A stretch of 63,072 nucleotides of DNA from Planctomycetaceae bacterium (GCA_024638965.1 JAHEJI010000005.1:1-63072), one strand, 5' to 3'; shown: positions 8,851-19,430, numbered from the stretch's first letter. Program-made: numbers and translations. Notes: a model not told the origin generated them from the sequence alone.

Positions 8851-11142
8851 CTATTTATCGTCCTCGAAGATCCCTTCCGGATCGTCCGAATCAAAAATAT
8901 CGTCTGGTTTGTTGCGATTCAGGATTTCGCCTTTCAGGCGTTCTTCCAATCGCTTGATTTCCAATAGTTTGTTGACGGCCTTCTGGAAGTTTTCGGAATC
9001 GACCATCGAATCCAGAATTTGTCGCATTATGTCAAGGATGTGTTGTTGTACGACCACCGTTTGATCGACGGCTTCTGCAAATGAGCTGGATTCTCGAACC
9101 GTGCGACGACAGTTATCGAGGTTGCGTGTGGCCAACGACACAACATCAAGGTCGAGCTGACGAATAGGCTGAATGATTTTCTGATCGAATCGCCGTTCAA
9201 TCGTCTGCTCGATCGGGATATCTTTGTCTTCTTCGTCGAGTCGATTGTTTTTTACTTCAACGAGAAATTCTTCAAAACGAGTGGCGATCTGATCCAGACT
9301 GGTCCCAACCAGTTTTTGATCCCGGTAAAGACTAATCAATCGCGATTCCCGATCCGCATCAAATTTCTCAATTGATTTTCTTTCGGGTTTCATCGCGGCA
9401 ACGGCTTGAAGCTCCGAAGTTAATTCAAGTTGCGAATTGTAGGCTTGTTCAAACGCCTTCCGTTGTTCTTCTTCTCGACGCAGCAAATCCGCCCTGAGTT
9501 CCTCGTCGGTGACGATTCGGAGGAGGAATTCCTGGGATTTCCCGACGCCAGCCGGATCAGGCCGCGTATCAACTGCCCGGACGACTAACCGGAAACTGGT
9601 TCCCGGAGCCAACTTGAGCGGTTCGAGGTCGAGAACATTAACATCGTTCGCTTCACGTACGGGTTGGCCATCGGCAGATTTGAGCTTCGGAAAATCAATC
9701 GTCCTTTTCGCGGGCGGCGAGTTTTCGTCAACATCGCCTGAAACCGCGTTTTTCCAACTACAGTCAAAGTACAATTTGCGAAGCCCGTAGTCATCGACGG
9801 TGTCATAGCCAACCGGCAATATGGCTCGCGGGACAACCAGGCCGCTAATCCCAAGCAAATCGGCGCGAACCTTGGGAGGCATGTCTTCTTTGATCGTAAT
9901 CGAAAACTTCGATGGACGGTTACTGGCCAGCCCTGAATCGTCAATGAGTTCGAACTCGTATTCGCCTCCGGACAGCAGTTGATTATCTGTTTTGGGGATG
10001 ACGACTTTGAAGTCTTCCTTCTCGTTATCCACCGCGTCCATTTCGATGACGTCTTCGCCACGCACGAGATTACAGCGGCCGAGCCGTTTATTGGACTTAA
10101 TCGCAACGGCAAGTCTGCTGCCTGATAAAACGCTATGCGGCCCGCTTCCAACAAGTGGTAGCGATTCGATACCGGTGTACTTTGGAAGTAAGGCGTTGAT
10201 TTGCAAGTCTTCAATCGAGGGAGGTTCAACCAGTTCGACTTGAACCCAGTCGGTTATCTCATCGCCACCGGAGGCCCGAAAACGGAATTTGGACGAGACG
10301 TTATGAAACACGAACACGTGTTCGCGACCATCCAGTTTTCCTGTTGGTTTCATCCGATGGGTCGATCTTCCTGTGGGACCGTCAACTTCAAGCGAAACGT
10401 CGACGTTTGGATCACGGCTTTCCTCAGTGACCTGGACAAGTTGCCGTTGATCAGAACCACGTGGGACAATCAGTTGCCCGTCGACCGCTCCGACAATCTC
10501 CAAATAGGTAGCTTGGGGCCACTGATCGTTTGTCAGCAGAATGTTTCGGTTGAACCAGGTGCTCAAAAACCTGGTTTGATTGACACCAATGGCCAAAATT
10601 GCAAAAAGAAAAAGCCCCACTCCAAGAATCAGCCAATTAGTAAGACTTTTGGAGCCATCGAGCGATTTCGAAAAGTTGATTTTTTCGGCTTGTGCGACGC
10701 CTCTTCGAATCGTGGCATTGGCCAATTCAGCGGAAACTCCCGATGCAATCAAATTTTTTTCGCGAGCCAGCTGATAACTACTGATCAGGCTTTCGTTCAA
10801 CTCCGGATTCTTTTCTTCGATCTTGTAAATCAACGAATCGTCATTTGGACGGTTCGTGAGTGGGCGAATGACCCGCCACAAGAAGAAGAGGACCGCGACG
10901 ACCGATATGACCACCAGCATGATCAGACGCTGAGCAAAATCCATTTTGAAGGCCCGGTCCAGCACCATGTCAAATGCCAGAATGCTCAACAGCACCATCA
11001 GCCAGCGACCGAGTCCGTGAACGATAATCCAATTCAGCAGCTGCCGGCGCAAGCGACTTAGCCGCGACAAAACTGACTTTGGAATCGGTTCGATAGATGA
11101 AGCTGTTGCCATATTGCAGTCAAAACCTAAGTTGTTCGCCAT
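8851..11142 (-). CDS. DUF4175-like multi-domain membrane protein
   Basis: This is an inner-membrane protein of about 763 aa. Three transmembrane segments lie at about residues 38-60, 70-93 and 168-190. A large extracytoplasmic region follows, with Ig-like beta domains at about 215-520 (for example the EPPSIEDLQINALLPKYTG and YEFELIDDSGLASNRPSKF stretches), then charged helices to an Asp/Glu-rich tail. The layout matches DUF4175-like proteins that accompany VWA and DUF58 genes; the assignment is by architecture. ATG at 11142 is preferred over an in-frame TTG 3 bp earlier. It starts 5 bp after the stop of the VWA/GATase-like gene. It may act with the neighbouring VWA proteins in the envelope. 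Confidence 0.82.
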   Translation of the reverse strand: MANNLGFDCNMATASSIEPIPKSVLSRLSRLRRQLLNWIIVHGLGRWLMVLLSILAFDMVLDRAFKMDFAQRLIMLVVISVVAVLFFLWRVIRPLTNRPNDDSLIYKIEEKNPELNESLISSYQLAREKNLIASGVSAELANATIRRGVAQAEKINFSKSLDGSKSLTNWLILGVGLFLFAILAIGVNQTRFLSTWFNRNILLTNDQWPQATYLEIVGAVDGQLIVPRGSDQRQLVQVTEESRDPNVDVSLEVDGPTGRSTHRMKPTGKLDGREHVFVFHNVSSKFRFRASGGDEITDWVQVELVEPPSIEDLQINALLPKYTGIESLPLVGSGPHSVLSGSRLAVAIKSNKRLGRCNLVRGEDVIEMDAVDNEKEDFKVVIPKTDNQLLSGGEYEFELIDDSGLASNRPSKFSITIKEDMPPKVRADLLGISGLVVPRAILPVGYDTVDDYGLRKLYFDCSWKNAVSGDVDENSPPAKRTIDFPKLKSADGQPVREANDVNVLDLEPLKLAPGTSFRLVVRAVDTRPDPAGVGKSQEFLLRIVTDEELRADLLRREEEQRKAFEQAYNSQLELTSELQAVAAMKPERKSIEKFDADRESRLISLYRDQKLVGTSLDQIATRFEEFLVEVKNNRLDEEDKDIPIEQTIERRFDQKIIQPIRQLDLDVVSLATRNLDNCRRTVRESSSFAEAVDQTVVVQQHILDIMRQILDSMVDSENFQKAVNKLLEIKRLEERLKGEILNRNKPDDIFDSDDPEGIFEDDK

Positions 11143-11147
11143 CAATT

Positions 11148-13700
11148 CTATAAAAGCTTAAACCATTTTCGCGTTGCCCATTCAATCGAAAGTAGCAAGA
11201 CAGGCAGTAAAAACGCGAAGAAACGGAAATATTTGTTCAAATCCCAAATCGGTTCGGGAGGACTGTTAAATTCGGCTCGCGTTACCAGGGTGGGCAAAGC
11301 GCCCACCAGTTTGTCGAGCTCGTCGAGACGAAACGTCCGTCCACCCGACTGAGCCGCAATCTCGCGCATCATTTTTTCGTTCAGCCAATACGCTCCTGAC
11401 TCGGCGCTGGGTGGTACCACGCGGAAGTCAATGGGTTCGACAAGCTCTTCATTTCCATCGACGCCGCCTACGTTCAGCGTGGCGGAAAAGTTGCCGGTTC
11501 GCTGCGCGACAAAGGTCCCTTCATAGCGACCCTCTTGCTGCGGCAGGATTTTCATTTGAATTTTCTGAATGCGACCCTCACCCGTTTTCACCAAAGCCTC
11601 TACCGAGGGTTGGGTCGAAGGCTGGAACTGCTGATCAAGTAACCGCGCGATCATCGTGACTCGGTCACCCAATTCGTATTCCGTTTTGTCCGTGTCGACA
11701 AATCCGCGTCGCGAACCCTGGAGCGAACGAGTTTCCACAAGGTAACGAATTACCTGAATCCAGAATCGGTCAAAGTATTGAGCCTGCAAGCCAATCGGCC
11801 GCCAGGTCCAGGTGCCATCAAAGCCAATGTACAAAACGGAGCCGGCACCGTACCGTCCCGTCACCATCAGCGGTTGGTTGCCTTCCGCATTCACCTGTTC
11901 ACCGCGCTCCATGAGCACGCGTGCGGTCGGTTTTGCTGACAACGTCGGAAAGTTCCAGGGGATTCCGGGCATTAATTCCCAGATTTTTTGAGTCTCGGCC
12001 GGATCGCTGCGAAAGCTCATTACCGGATGATCGAGGTTATGATTAACCAGCAGCATTCGTCCGGGGCGATCATCGATGGCTTCAGCAAGCGCTTCGGTTG
12101 TATCGATATATTCGATATCACCGAAATTGACTGGCAGAATCTCTCGAATCTTTTTCAGTCGATTCATCGTAACGAATTCACTGGTGAATTGCCGGCCTGC
12201 CATGAACATCAGGCCACCCGCTTTGTACCGACAAAATGCTTCCAGTTGATCCATCCAGTCTTGATCAAACTCTTGCGGATTCGGGTCGATCATGAGGATC
12301 ACATTGAACCTTCCCAGCTCTTCAATCGTCCGCGGCAGACGCGAAATCGGCTCGTTACCTTCCTGGGCGCTGGTTTCGTCCTTCGACTGCAACCAGCAGC
12401 TCAATGAGATATTTGGGTCGCGTCTCAACAGCCATTGAACATGTAGATAGTCCCAGTTGGGCAAACCAGAGATCAGCAGGACTTTAACTTTTTCATCGAC
12501 CACTTCGAGTACCGAAGAAAGCTTGGCATTATCGTTGCTTTCGATCTCGTCTTCCAGGATATCCGTTTGCACCGTGAATACGTAGTCTCCCGGTTGGTTG
12601 AGTACATGATCGAAATCGACACGAATACGACCACCATTTTCCGGGACGTCGACATTCTTTGATTTAATTTCTTTGGCGCTACCAGGCTTTCCAGTACGCG
12701 GGTCAACCATCTGCTCGACAAGCGTGACCTTCACCTGATCGGGCAAGCCCGCTTCGCCGCGTTGAGTGGTTTGCAGCAGCGCCTCAACTTCAAACGGCTC
12801 GTCCGGATAGGCCTTGTTGCGAACATAGACTTCATTGACGGCAAGATTTTTTGGTGGATTCGGATCACCGATTCCAATGGTATAAATCGGAATCTCCAAT
12901 TCCGCGGCTTTGCGTGCAAGTTCAAGAGGATCTTCGGAGCCGTTATGTTGAAAATCGCCGGCAAGGACGATTGCCGACAAGCGATTGGAGTCATCGAGGG
13001 TTTCCCGGAGGGCCTGCCAAATGTCCGTTCCCAATCCCGATGGGTTGAGGTCAGGCATCGTTTCCCGGATCAGTCCCAAATTTGCATCGTCTGGAGTGTC
13101 TTTCTTTGCTTCTTCCGGGTCCTCTGTATCCTTGCGAGTAATTGCGGGAATTACGGCGACCGGGGTAACTCCGTCCGAAAAATTGATGACCCGCACGGCG
13201 CCTTTGTCGCGGAGTTTGAGCAGCAGGTCCTGATTCTTGTTGATCGCTCCGTTGAGCAATTCAGACCGGACGATTTGGCCTGAACGAATGCCGTTTACGT
13301 CTAGTCCTGAGGCTGCTGCCAGTTGATTCGCCTGGTCTTCACTGCGATAACGATCTCCGCGACCGAACGAAAGCGATGCGTCTCGCAAGAACGCAATGGT
13401 AGGTTTGATTTCGTTGACCTGTTGATAAAACACGGACGGTTTTAAAAACAAGGCGACCAAGCTGAGCAAGACGGCCAATCTCAGCCCCGCCATAAATAGC
13501 TTAACGGGCATTGGACACGTGTTTATTTCTCGTCGATAGAGCCAGAAGACGCCGAATGCGATTGCCGCCAGAACCGCAAGTAACACGAATACTCCCCAGG
13601 ATTCGGGCAGGTTGGCCCATTGCAGTTTGGGAGTCCCAGCGCGTGTTGGGTCGTCGCCCATGATCCACTGGAGAAATCCGCCTTCGCCAATCAGTTGCAC
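11148..13700 (-). CDS. VWA/GATase-like membrane protein
   Basis: This 850-aa protein starts at GTG (GAAGAG 7 bp upstream). Transmembrane segments lie at about residues 35-54 and 67-88. A VWA-like domain follows at about 100-280 (FLRDASLSF as a degenerate MIDAS, AIVLAGDFQHNGS). An Ig-like region comes next, then a GATase1-like flavodoxin-fold domain at about 405-610 (VLLISGLPNWDYLHVQWLL, GGLMFMAGRQF). A final TM lies near the C-terminus (about 828-845). The combination of two N-terminal helices, VWA, class-I amidotransferase-like domain and a C-terminal helix is typical of large planctomycete Bat-cluster proteins. No enzymatic activity is expected. It lies between the PQQ gene and the DUF4175-like gene. 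Confidence 0.82.
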   Translation of the reverse strand: MQLIGEGGFLQWIMGDDPTRAGTPKLQWANLPESWGVFVLLAVLAAIAFGVFWLYRREINTCPMPVKLFMAGLRLAVLLSLVALFLKPSVFYQQVNEIKPTIAFLRDASLSFGRGDRYRSEDQANQLAAASGLDVNGIRSGQIVRSELLNGAINKNQDLLLKLRDKGAVRVINFSDGVTPVAVIPAITRKDTEDPEEAKKDTPDDANLGLIRETMPDLNPSGLGTDIWQALRETLDDSNRLSAIVLAGDFQHNGSEDPLELARKAAELEIPIYTIGIGDPNPPKNLAVNEVYVRNKAYPDEPFEVEALLQTTQRGEAGLPDQVKVTLVEQMVDPRTGKPGSAKEIKSKNVDVPENGGRIRVDFDHVLNQPGDYVFTVQTDILEDEIESNDNAKLSSVLEVVDEKVKVLLISGLPNWDYLHVQWLLRRDPNISLSCWLQSKDETSAQEGNEPISRLPRTIEELGRFNVILMIDPNPQEFDQDWMDQLEAFCRYKAGGLMFMAGRQFTSEFVTMNRLKKIREILPVNFGDIEYIDTTEALAEAIDDRPGRMLLVNHNLDHPVMSFRSDPAETQKIWELMPGIPWNFPTLSAKPTARVLMERGEQVNAEGNQPLMVTGRYGAGSVLYIGFDGTWTWRPIGLQAQYFDRFWIQVIRYLVETRSLQGSRRGFVDTDKTEYELGDRVTMIARLLDQQFQPSTQPSVEALVKTGEGRIQKIQMKILPQQEGRYEGTFVAQRTGNFSATLNVGGVDGNEELVEPIDFRVVPPSAESGAYWLNEKMMREIAAQSGGRTFRLDELDKLVGALPTLVTRAEFNSPPEPIWDLNKYFRFFAFLLPVLLLSIEWATRKWFKLL

Positions 13701-13724
13701 TTGTGTCTCTTCGTCTGAAAAATT

Positions 13725-16184
13725 TTAGTTGGTTGATTCTGTTTTCGATTCAGCTGGCCATAACGCGTATACCCGATTCCCACCGTGAACCCAGATTTGT
13801 TTGCCATCGCTGTAGAGATTGCCGACCGGAGCGTCGGTTCCCAGATCGACGTCAACGACGGCGAGTTTTTTGGCGTCGACGCCATCACCATCTAGATCAA
13901 ACTTGTAAATCGAATCGGCCACTGGAATGTAGATGCCATTGGGAGTCAGCATTCCGCGTCCATAGGATGTTTTTCCGTCGAATACCTGTTCGCCACCCCA
14001 CACCATTCGGCCTTCTTCATTCAGATTAAAGGCCACCACGGTTTCGCGACCCGCCGCGTAAAGAACTCCATCGTAAACACCCAACAAGTAGTCTACTTTC
14101 TTGCTGCGTGGATCGTTGGGATTCTGCCAGATGATTTCACCGGTGTTTCGATCAAACGAATTTACGCGGTTGGTATCAGACGAAAAACAAATCATCTGCC
14201 GACCAAAAGGAATGACGACGTCATTTGACCAGCCGTCGAAATTAGTTTTCGGATTGCTCCAGTTGAGGCGGCGAAAGGTTTTGTCGATTGTACCGTCGCG
14301 TTGATAGCGACGAGCGAATCGAACCATCCCGGTTGATGGATCAAGAATATAGACAACGCCCATTCCACAAGAAACGAACAAGTCGCTGCCATCGAGAGAC
14401 AGATTAATGGCCGGCCAGGCAGCAGCTCCAGTTTCCGGTTCGTCACCAAGAAAGGATTTCCAAACCGTTTTACCTTCCTGGGCAGGGTCGATTGCATAAA
14501 TCCAAATCGCCCCGGCATGATTAACGGCTGCCAGAAGTAAATTCCCGTAACCGATCGGGGCCGACATGAACCCACCGGTGTGCAACCATGGGCTTTCATG
14601 GTCGAGATGGGTTATCTCGTCCTCCTGCTTCGGAAGTGTCCACAATGTCATTCCAGATTTTACGTCGTAGGCGGTCAGGAAATTCGAACGCGTGCGGCGA
14701 AAACTGGCATTCCACTGCGCGGTTGGCAATTTGTCAAAAGATCTGTTTTCGTTGTCGAATCGCCGACCTTCGATCGAATACAAGTTTCCGTCGTGAATCG
14801 AGGCCTGGAGGAAGATCTCGTCGCCAAATAACTGAACTTCGTACGGCTGCGTCGGGTCACTGGTTTCGAAGTTGGCTCCTCGCCGACGTCCATAGTTTCC
14901 AAAACTTCGTCGTACCGACTGGAGGTTCTTGGTCGCGTCGTCCATCATGAAACTGTTCCGCCACAACGACCGCCAGTCTGGAAGGACCTCGTGCCCATTG
15001 TCGCTGTTACGAGCCGCTTTTCGAATCTGCTCGGTATCCCACACCGACATGTCGGCGGCCGACTTGAAAAAGACTCTGCCGGAATCGAACAAGAGGTGGC
15101 CGGTCGGGCGCCAGTTTTTGTCCTTCCAGGCTTTGACGATTTTGTCTTCTTCCAAGTTCATCGTGTCGCGGGCGATTTTGCCGAAAGAACGCTCACCTGA
15201 AAGGGTACCGCCGGTGATATCTATTGAGTTGCTATATTTGCGTTTGGGTTCGTAATAGAACTGCCAAATTGCCACCAAATCTGACTTCATCATTTGTTCA
15301 GGAACGTTGGGCATAACGCCAAACCGTTTGGAATTACCAAGCCGGCAGGTCCAGGACGTGTTGACGACGGAATTGTTCTTTTCTGTGATCTGGCCAAGGG
15401 ACTGCCGCACCATTTTGACTTGATCGTATACCGAATCGTCGCCAGCATCGGTCGCCATCGCCAGTGAAGCCTCTGCCAGTTCGGGTTCGCCCAAAAACGA
15501 CTGGCAGAGTGCAATCCGCGCGTAGACTTGTGCGATCGAAATCGAGGGGTCCGGGTATTGAGTTACGATTTTCTCGAACATTCGTCGAGCACCGATAAAA
15601 TCGTATTCATCCAGGTAGATGCACCCGAGTTTGAAGGCCGCGTCATCGCCCAGCGAACTGAGGAAATACTGGCGTACGACCTGGTTCAGACTGGTGGTCG
15701 GATTGTATGGATCGGCCTGAGCCATGATTTCTTTGGCGCTGGCATCAGCCGTAATCCGATAATTTTTCAACCCCTCCGGAGGCAGCGCGGCAATGATTTT
15801 CTCGACTTGTTGGACGAGCGAGAAATAGGTGGTATCGTCTTGGGAGAATAATGCATCTCCACTTTGCAGCAGAACCGCTTGCCAGAGCTGCGACGCAAAT
15901 CGATAGTTTCCGTCTTTGCGGAAGCGGTCGGCTTTCTCAAGAATTGATTCAAGTCGAGGGTCGGTTTTCAGCGTCGCTCCTGTTTCGGGAAAGGGTTCTT
16001 GAGCGGATTGCGGTCGGCCCCCGAAAACAATCAGCGGAATATTGTTTCTGATTGGTTGATCGATTCGTATTTGAATAGGATTCGGTGGATCGATAACTCG
16101 TTGAGCCAAAATGATGTTGACCTGAGCCCAAACGACGATCAGCGCAACGAATGATATGCTGGACGAGTTCGTAAAAATCTTCAT
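13725..16184 (-). CDS. PQQ/BamB-type beta-propeller protein with TPR-like N-terminus
   Basis: This is an exported protein of 819 aa. I start it at the ATG at 16184, which has AGGAG 9 bp upstream overlapping the end of the batA-like gene and is followed by a clear signal peptide (MKIFTNSSSISFVALIV). An earlier in-frame start exists but is buried in batA. Residues about 55-290 are helical and TPR-like (FRKDGNYRFASQLWQAVL, YDFIGARRMFEKI). From about 330 onward come PQQ-like propeller blades (ERSFGKIARDTM, AYDVKSGMTLWTLP, WIYAIDPAQEGKTVWKSF, FDRNTGEIIWQNP). A BamB-like scaffold role is inferred; the enzymatic PQQ-binding residues of quinoprotein dehydrogenases were not seen. Confidence 0.85.
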   Translation of the reverse strand: MKIFTNSSSISFVALIVVWAQVNIILAQRVIDPPNPIQIRIDQPIRNNIPLIVFGGRPQSAQEPFPETGATLKTDPRLESILEKADRFRKDGNYRFASQLWQAVLLQSGDALFSQDDTTYFSLVQQVEKIIAALPPEGLKNYRITADASAKEIMAQADPYNPTTSLNQVVRQYFLSSLGDDAAFKLGCIYLDEYDFIGARRMFEKIVTQYPDPSISIAQVYARIALCQSFLGEPELAEASLAMATDAGDDSVYDQVKMVRQSLGQITEKNNSVVNTSWTCRLGNSKRFGVMPNVPEQMMKSDLVAIWQFYYEPKRKYSNSIDITGGTLSGERSFGKIARDTMNLEEDKIVKAWKDKNWRPTGHLLFDSGRVFFKSAADMSVWDTEQIRKAARNSDNGHEVLPDWRSLWRNSFMMDDATKNLQSVRRSFGNYGRRRGANFETSDPTQPYEVQLFGDEIFLQASIHDGNLYSIEGRRFDNENRSFDKLPTAQWNASFRRTRSNFLTAYDVKSGMTLWTLPKQEDEITHLDHESPWLHTGGFMSAPIGYGNLLLAAVNHAGAIWIYAIDPAQEGKTVWKSFLGDEPETGAAAWPAINLSLDGSDLFVSCGMGVVYILDPSTGMVRFARRYQRDGTIDKTFRRLNWSNPKTNFDGWSNDVVIPFGRQMICFSSDTNRVNSFDRNTGEIIWQNPNDPRSKKVDYLLGVYDGVLYAAGRETVVAFNLNEEGRMVWGGEQVFDGKTSYGRGMLTPNGIYIPVADSIYKFDLDGDGVDAKKLAVVDVDLGTDAPVGNLYSDGKQIWVHGGNRVYALWPAESKTESTN

Positions 16185-16188
16185 CGGA

Positions 16189-18486
16189 TTATCTCCTGCG
16201 ACCGAACCACCAACCCAGAAACTGTTCGACGACCAGGACGGCAAACAGCAGAAACAGGACTTGGAGCCAGATCTCCGTGTTTCCGCCACTAACAGTCTGC
16301 TTATTCAGCTCTTCGGCCGTTACGAGTGTTACCTTGTCTCCGAAAAAGTCACCTTCCAGATTGGACTTTGGGATCCTTTTTAGCTGACTTTCCCGTGGAT
16401 CCAGGTTTGACGCAAACAGCACACTTTCAGTTTCGCCCGAATGCCGTTTTAGTCCAAGTTCATAAAATCCGCGGCGCTGAACGCTATCAAATTGGACGCG
16501 ATAAAGCTCGCTTTCGCGGCTTGCTTCGGTGTCATCGAGCGGTCGGGCCACGGCCTCGACTTTCTCGTTGTTCGGGTCACGTAAGGAAACACGGTTGTCG
16601 TAAACGGACAGATCTACGGGATAGCTGACTGGGCTGCCGATCTCCACCGACGACATTTCGCCCGTTGAGCCAATCAAGTAATCCATCAAATCCAGCATCA
16701 CTGGCGCGAATGTTGGACTGCTTGGCCACATCGTCCAGTCACCGTCACCCGGAATTGAGAACACAATCACTCGTCCATTTCCCCAGCTCCGATCGACCAT
16801 CGCTGGAGAATTGTCGCGATCGTTCAGTCGCAACGGAATTTGGAATGTGCGGCCAACTTGTTGCGAATCGAACCTGGATGTCCACCAACTGAAAATATCG
16901 ACGCGCGCGAGACTTGTTGCATCGCTGTCAACGATCAACTGCAGGGCCGGGTGAATCTGCGGGTCGACTTCAAAATTCACCCACTTCGACATCGTTGGAT
17001 CGCCTGCCATGTCGACGAGCCCGATGGGGGACAAACCTTTTCCGTCTTTGTAAAAGGACTCGTTGAAAGTCGAAGCGCGAACCTGATTACCCGGCATAAT
17101 CACCAATGCCCCGCCATCGCTGATCCATTGGCCAAGCGAGTTGATTCGATCGCTTGAAGCTTCGTCGACGTTGCACAGAAAGATAACTCGATATTTCGAA
17201 AGCGAAACGGTCTCCAGTTGGCTTACGGTGACGATATCCATCGCCAGTCCGGTTCCAAGCACGTCCAAACTGCGCAGGTAATGCGTTTCGCTTCGCTCGG
17301 AAACAGAAAATGGGTCGCCATCGACCAGCAAGACGGGCACACCATTTAGCACTCGCGACGCGTAAACGGCCGAGCTATCGTCGATCAGTTGATCATTGGC
17401 AAGCCCGTCTGGTCCCAGCGCCTGCCGATCAATTTCGGCTTTCACCCGATAATTTGCGAATTGAGGCCGATTCGATTCTTCGCTGAAATCAAGCGGACGT
17501 TGTTCCGGTTGATTGAACATGTAACGAAACGCAACTTGTTCGGTCTGACCGGGTGCGATCGAGGGGATGACCTCATATTGCGGAGTTTCGTCGTTGATCT
17601 GAAACGACACCCGAATTTCGCTGGCTGTTTGCGCGCCGTAATTCGCCACGGAGACGTTAAAGCGAATGACCTTATCGGCGACTTGTAAATCTTCGGGGCG
17701 GATTTCCGTGATTGCCAGGTTTTGATCGGCATCGCCTGCGACATCAATCACAAAACAACCAACCGTGTCTTGCGAAATTTCGTTGACGATTTTGTTGGGT
17801 GCCGACGACGCGTCTGTTTCACCCGAGCCAATCCAATCTCGCTGCCGCATATCGGAATATAGATAAGCGACTCGTCCGACATTTTCCCGCACGCCACTGA
17901 TGTACTTCTTCAATTCATCGAGAGAAATCGGATAATCAGCCGGCTGATCAGAACACTCAACCTCATCAATGATCTCGGAGAGCACGGAAATGGTGTTTTT
18001 CGTTAATGGCTCATTGGCAAGTAACGGCTGAGTTGGCTGACTGGTGAGCATTACGGTTAACCAGTCCTCCGTGTCAGCGGACTCTGCCAGATTCGTCATC
18101 ATTTCCTTGAGCGAGTCTTTACTGACCTGGAGCGATGGCACGGTTCCATTGATGACTCGCTGACTGAGCGAGTCGTCCAGGAGGATAACGCGTTCGAATT
18201 GTTGAGTTTGCTGCATGACATTCGCCACCGACGATGGCAAGAACGGGCGAGCCAGTAACAGGCCGATCAGGAGCATCGCCAAACAGCGAAGCAAAAGCAG
18301 AATAAAATTTTCCAGTTGAACGCGGCGTCGGTTTTTTTTGTCCGCTTCAAGAAGGAAATCCATCGCCGCCCAGTCGACGATTTTGAAACGGCGCTTGTTG
18401 AGCAAATGAATCAGGATGGGAGACGCAATCGCAATCGCCCCTAATCCTAACATCGCCGGATTCATCAAAAAGCCCAACCAAGGCAT
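16189..18486 (-). CDS. BatA-type VWA membrane protein
   Basis: The N-terminus of this 765-aa protein has the aerotolerance-regulator/BatA signature. One membrane helix is followed by PILIHLLNKRRFKIVDWAAM and a second helix around LLLLRCLAMLLIGLLLARP. A degenerate VWA domain lies at about 95-250 (VILLDDSLSQRV), then CARDB-like and GATase-like regions (VPVLLVDGDPF, GGALVIMPG). One C-terminal TM follows (about 741-758), ending with an Arg-rich tail. AGGAG precedes the ATG by 11 bp. It sits between DUF58 and the propeller gene in a MoxR operon. It is much larger than classic BatA (about 330 aa). Interaction with the MoxR ATPase is expected from the family. Confidence 0.86.
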   Translation of the reverse strand: MPWLGFLMNPAMLGLGAIAIASPILIHLLNKRRFKIVDWAAMDFLLEADKKNRRRVQLENFILLLLRCLAMLLIGLLLARPFLPSSVANVMQQTQQFERVILLDDSLSQRVINGTVPSLQVSKDSLKEMMTNLAESADTEDWLTVMLTSQPTQPLLANEPLTKNTISVLSEIIDEVECSDQPADYPISLDELKKYISGVRENVGRVAYLYSDMRQRDWIGSGETDASSAPNKIVNEISQDTVGCFVIDVAGDADQNLAITEIRPEDLQVADKVIRFNVSVANYGAQTASEIRVSFQINDETPQYEVIPSIAPGQTEQVAFRYMFNQPEQRPLDFSEESNRPQFANYRVKAEIDRQALGPDGLANDQLIDDSSAVYASRVLNGVPVLLVDGDPFSVSERSETHYLRSLDVLGTGLAMDIVTVSQLETVSLSKYRVIFLCNVDEASSDRINSLGQWISDGGALVIMPGNQVRASTFNESFYKDGKGLSPIGLVDMAGDPTMSKWVNFEVDPQIHPALQLIVDSDATSLARVDIFSWWTSRFDSQQVGRTFQIPLRLNDRDNSPAMVDRSWGNGRVIVFSIPGDGDWTMWPSSPTFAPVMLDLMDYLIGSTGEMSSVEIGSPVSYPVDLSVYDNRVSLRDPNNEKVEAVARPLDDTEASRESELYRVQFDSVQRRGFYELGLKRHSGETESVLFASNLDPRESQLKRIPKSNLEGDFFGDKVTLVTAEELNKQTVSGGNTEIWLQVLFLLFAVLVVEQFLGWWFGRRR

Positions 18487-18506
18487 CGTTCAAAACACTC
18501 CTGTAA

Positions 18507-19430
18507 CTAAACCAGCTTGCGACGGGATTTTGCCCGGAAATGCAAATAGCTGGACAGAGCCGCGGACAGCGGCTTGGAGGTATCCAGCAAGACGTAATCA
18601 ATACCGGCCGTGGAACAGACTTTCTTCACGCGGTTGAGATGATTCTCAACCGCTTCGAGGTAGGATTTTCGAAGGGCACGAGGTTCGGTGTGCAGTTGAG
18701 CATCCGTTTCGATACCCTTGAAAAGCGTGTTGTCGTCGAAAGGAAACGTTAGCTCGTCACTGTGCATCACATTAAACACCACGACTTCATGACGTCGCAA
18801 CCGAAATTGGCTGAGCGATTCTGCCAGTTCTTCAGGATCAAGGAACAGGTCCGAAAACAAAACGACCAGTCCGCGGAGTCTGATTTTTGCCGCGAGCGCC
18901 AGAAAAGGATCACTCACATCGGTTGTGTTATCGGGTTCGGTCGTTTCGAGTTCGTGAAACAGCTTTTTGATATGTGAAGGATGAGAGCTGGGCTTGAGCG
19001 TCTTGTCGATCTTGTTGCTGAACAGCACCAGCCCTACTGCGTCCTGTTGCTGTTGCATCATAAAACCAAGACTTGCGGCACATGTTGCCGCGTAATCGAA
19101 CTTACTCCAGCCGGTGGTCTCCCCGTAACGCATCGACTTGCTGCAATCGACCAGCAGATGGCATTTCAAGTTCGTCTCTTCTTCGTATTCTTTAATGTAC
19201 AAGCGATCCGTCTTTGACCAGACTTTCCAGTCGATGTGTCGCAAGTCGTCACCCGGAGCGTATTCGCGATGCGTTGCAAACTCGACCGCGAAACCATTGT
19301 AAGGGCTGCGATGCTGCCCCGAGATGAAGCCTTCCACGACCAGTCGGGCACGCAAATCGATCCGCTTGATTTGTTCGAGCGTTTTTGCGTCGAGGTAGTT
19401 TTTAGGTTCAGCTTTTTGCAGGCTTGCCAT
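18507..19430 (-). CDS. DUF58 domain protein
   Basis: This is a cytoplasmic protein of 307 aa. The DUF58 core is clear, with FAVEFATHREYAPGDDLRHIDW, KVWSKTDRLYIKEYEEE and a VWA-like strand with DCSKSM. The family is almost always encoded beside MoxR ATPases and BatA-type proteins, as here, and is thought to act as an adaptor or client of MoxR. I use the ATG at 19430; an in-frame TTG lies 6 bp upstream. It follows the MoxR gene by 55 bp and precedes batA by 20 bp. Confidence 0.93.
   Translation of the reverse strand: MASLQKAEPKNYLDAKTLEQIKRIDLRARLVVEGFISGQHRSPYNGFAVEFATHREYAPGDDLRHIDWKVWSKTDRLYIKEYEEETNLKCHLLVDCSKSMRYGETTGWSKFDYAATCAASLGFMMQQQQDAVGLVLFSNKIDKTLKPSSHPSHIKKLFHELETTEPDNTTDVSDPFLALAAKIRLRGLVVLFSDLFLDPEELAESLSQFRLRRHEVVVFNVMHSDELTFPFDDNTLFKGIETDAQLHTEPRALRKSYLEAVENHLNRVKKVCSTAGIDYVLLDTSKPLSAALSSYLHFRAKSRRKLV

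Noticed and set aside
10201-11061. Plus-strand frame of 286 codons opposite the DUF4175-like gene
   Set aside because: It runs antisense to a clear membrane protein with three TM helices and has no recognisable motif.
13725-16289. Extended N-terminus for the propeller protein starting in the batA-like gene
   Set aside because: The extra residues are out of character, while the internal ATG has AGGAG and a textbook signal peptide.
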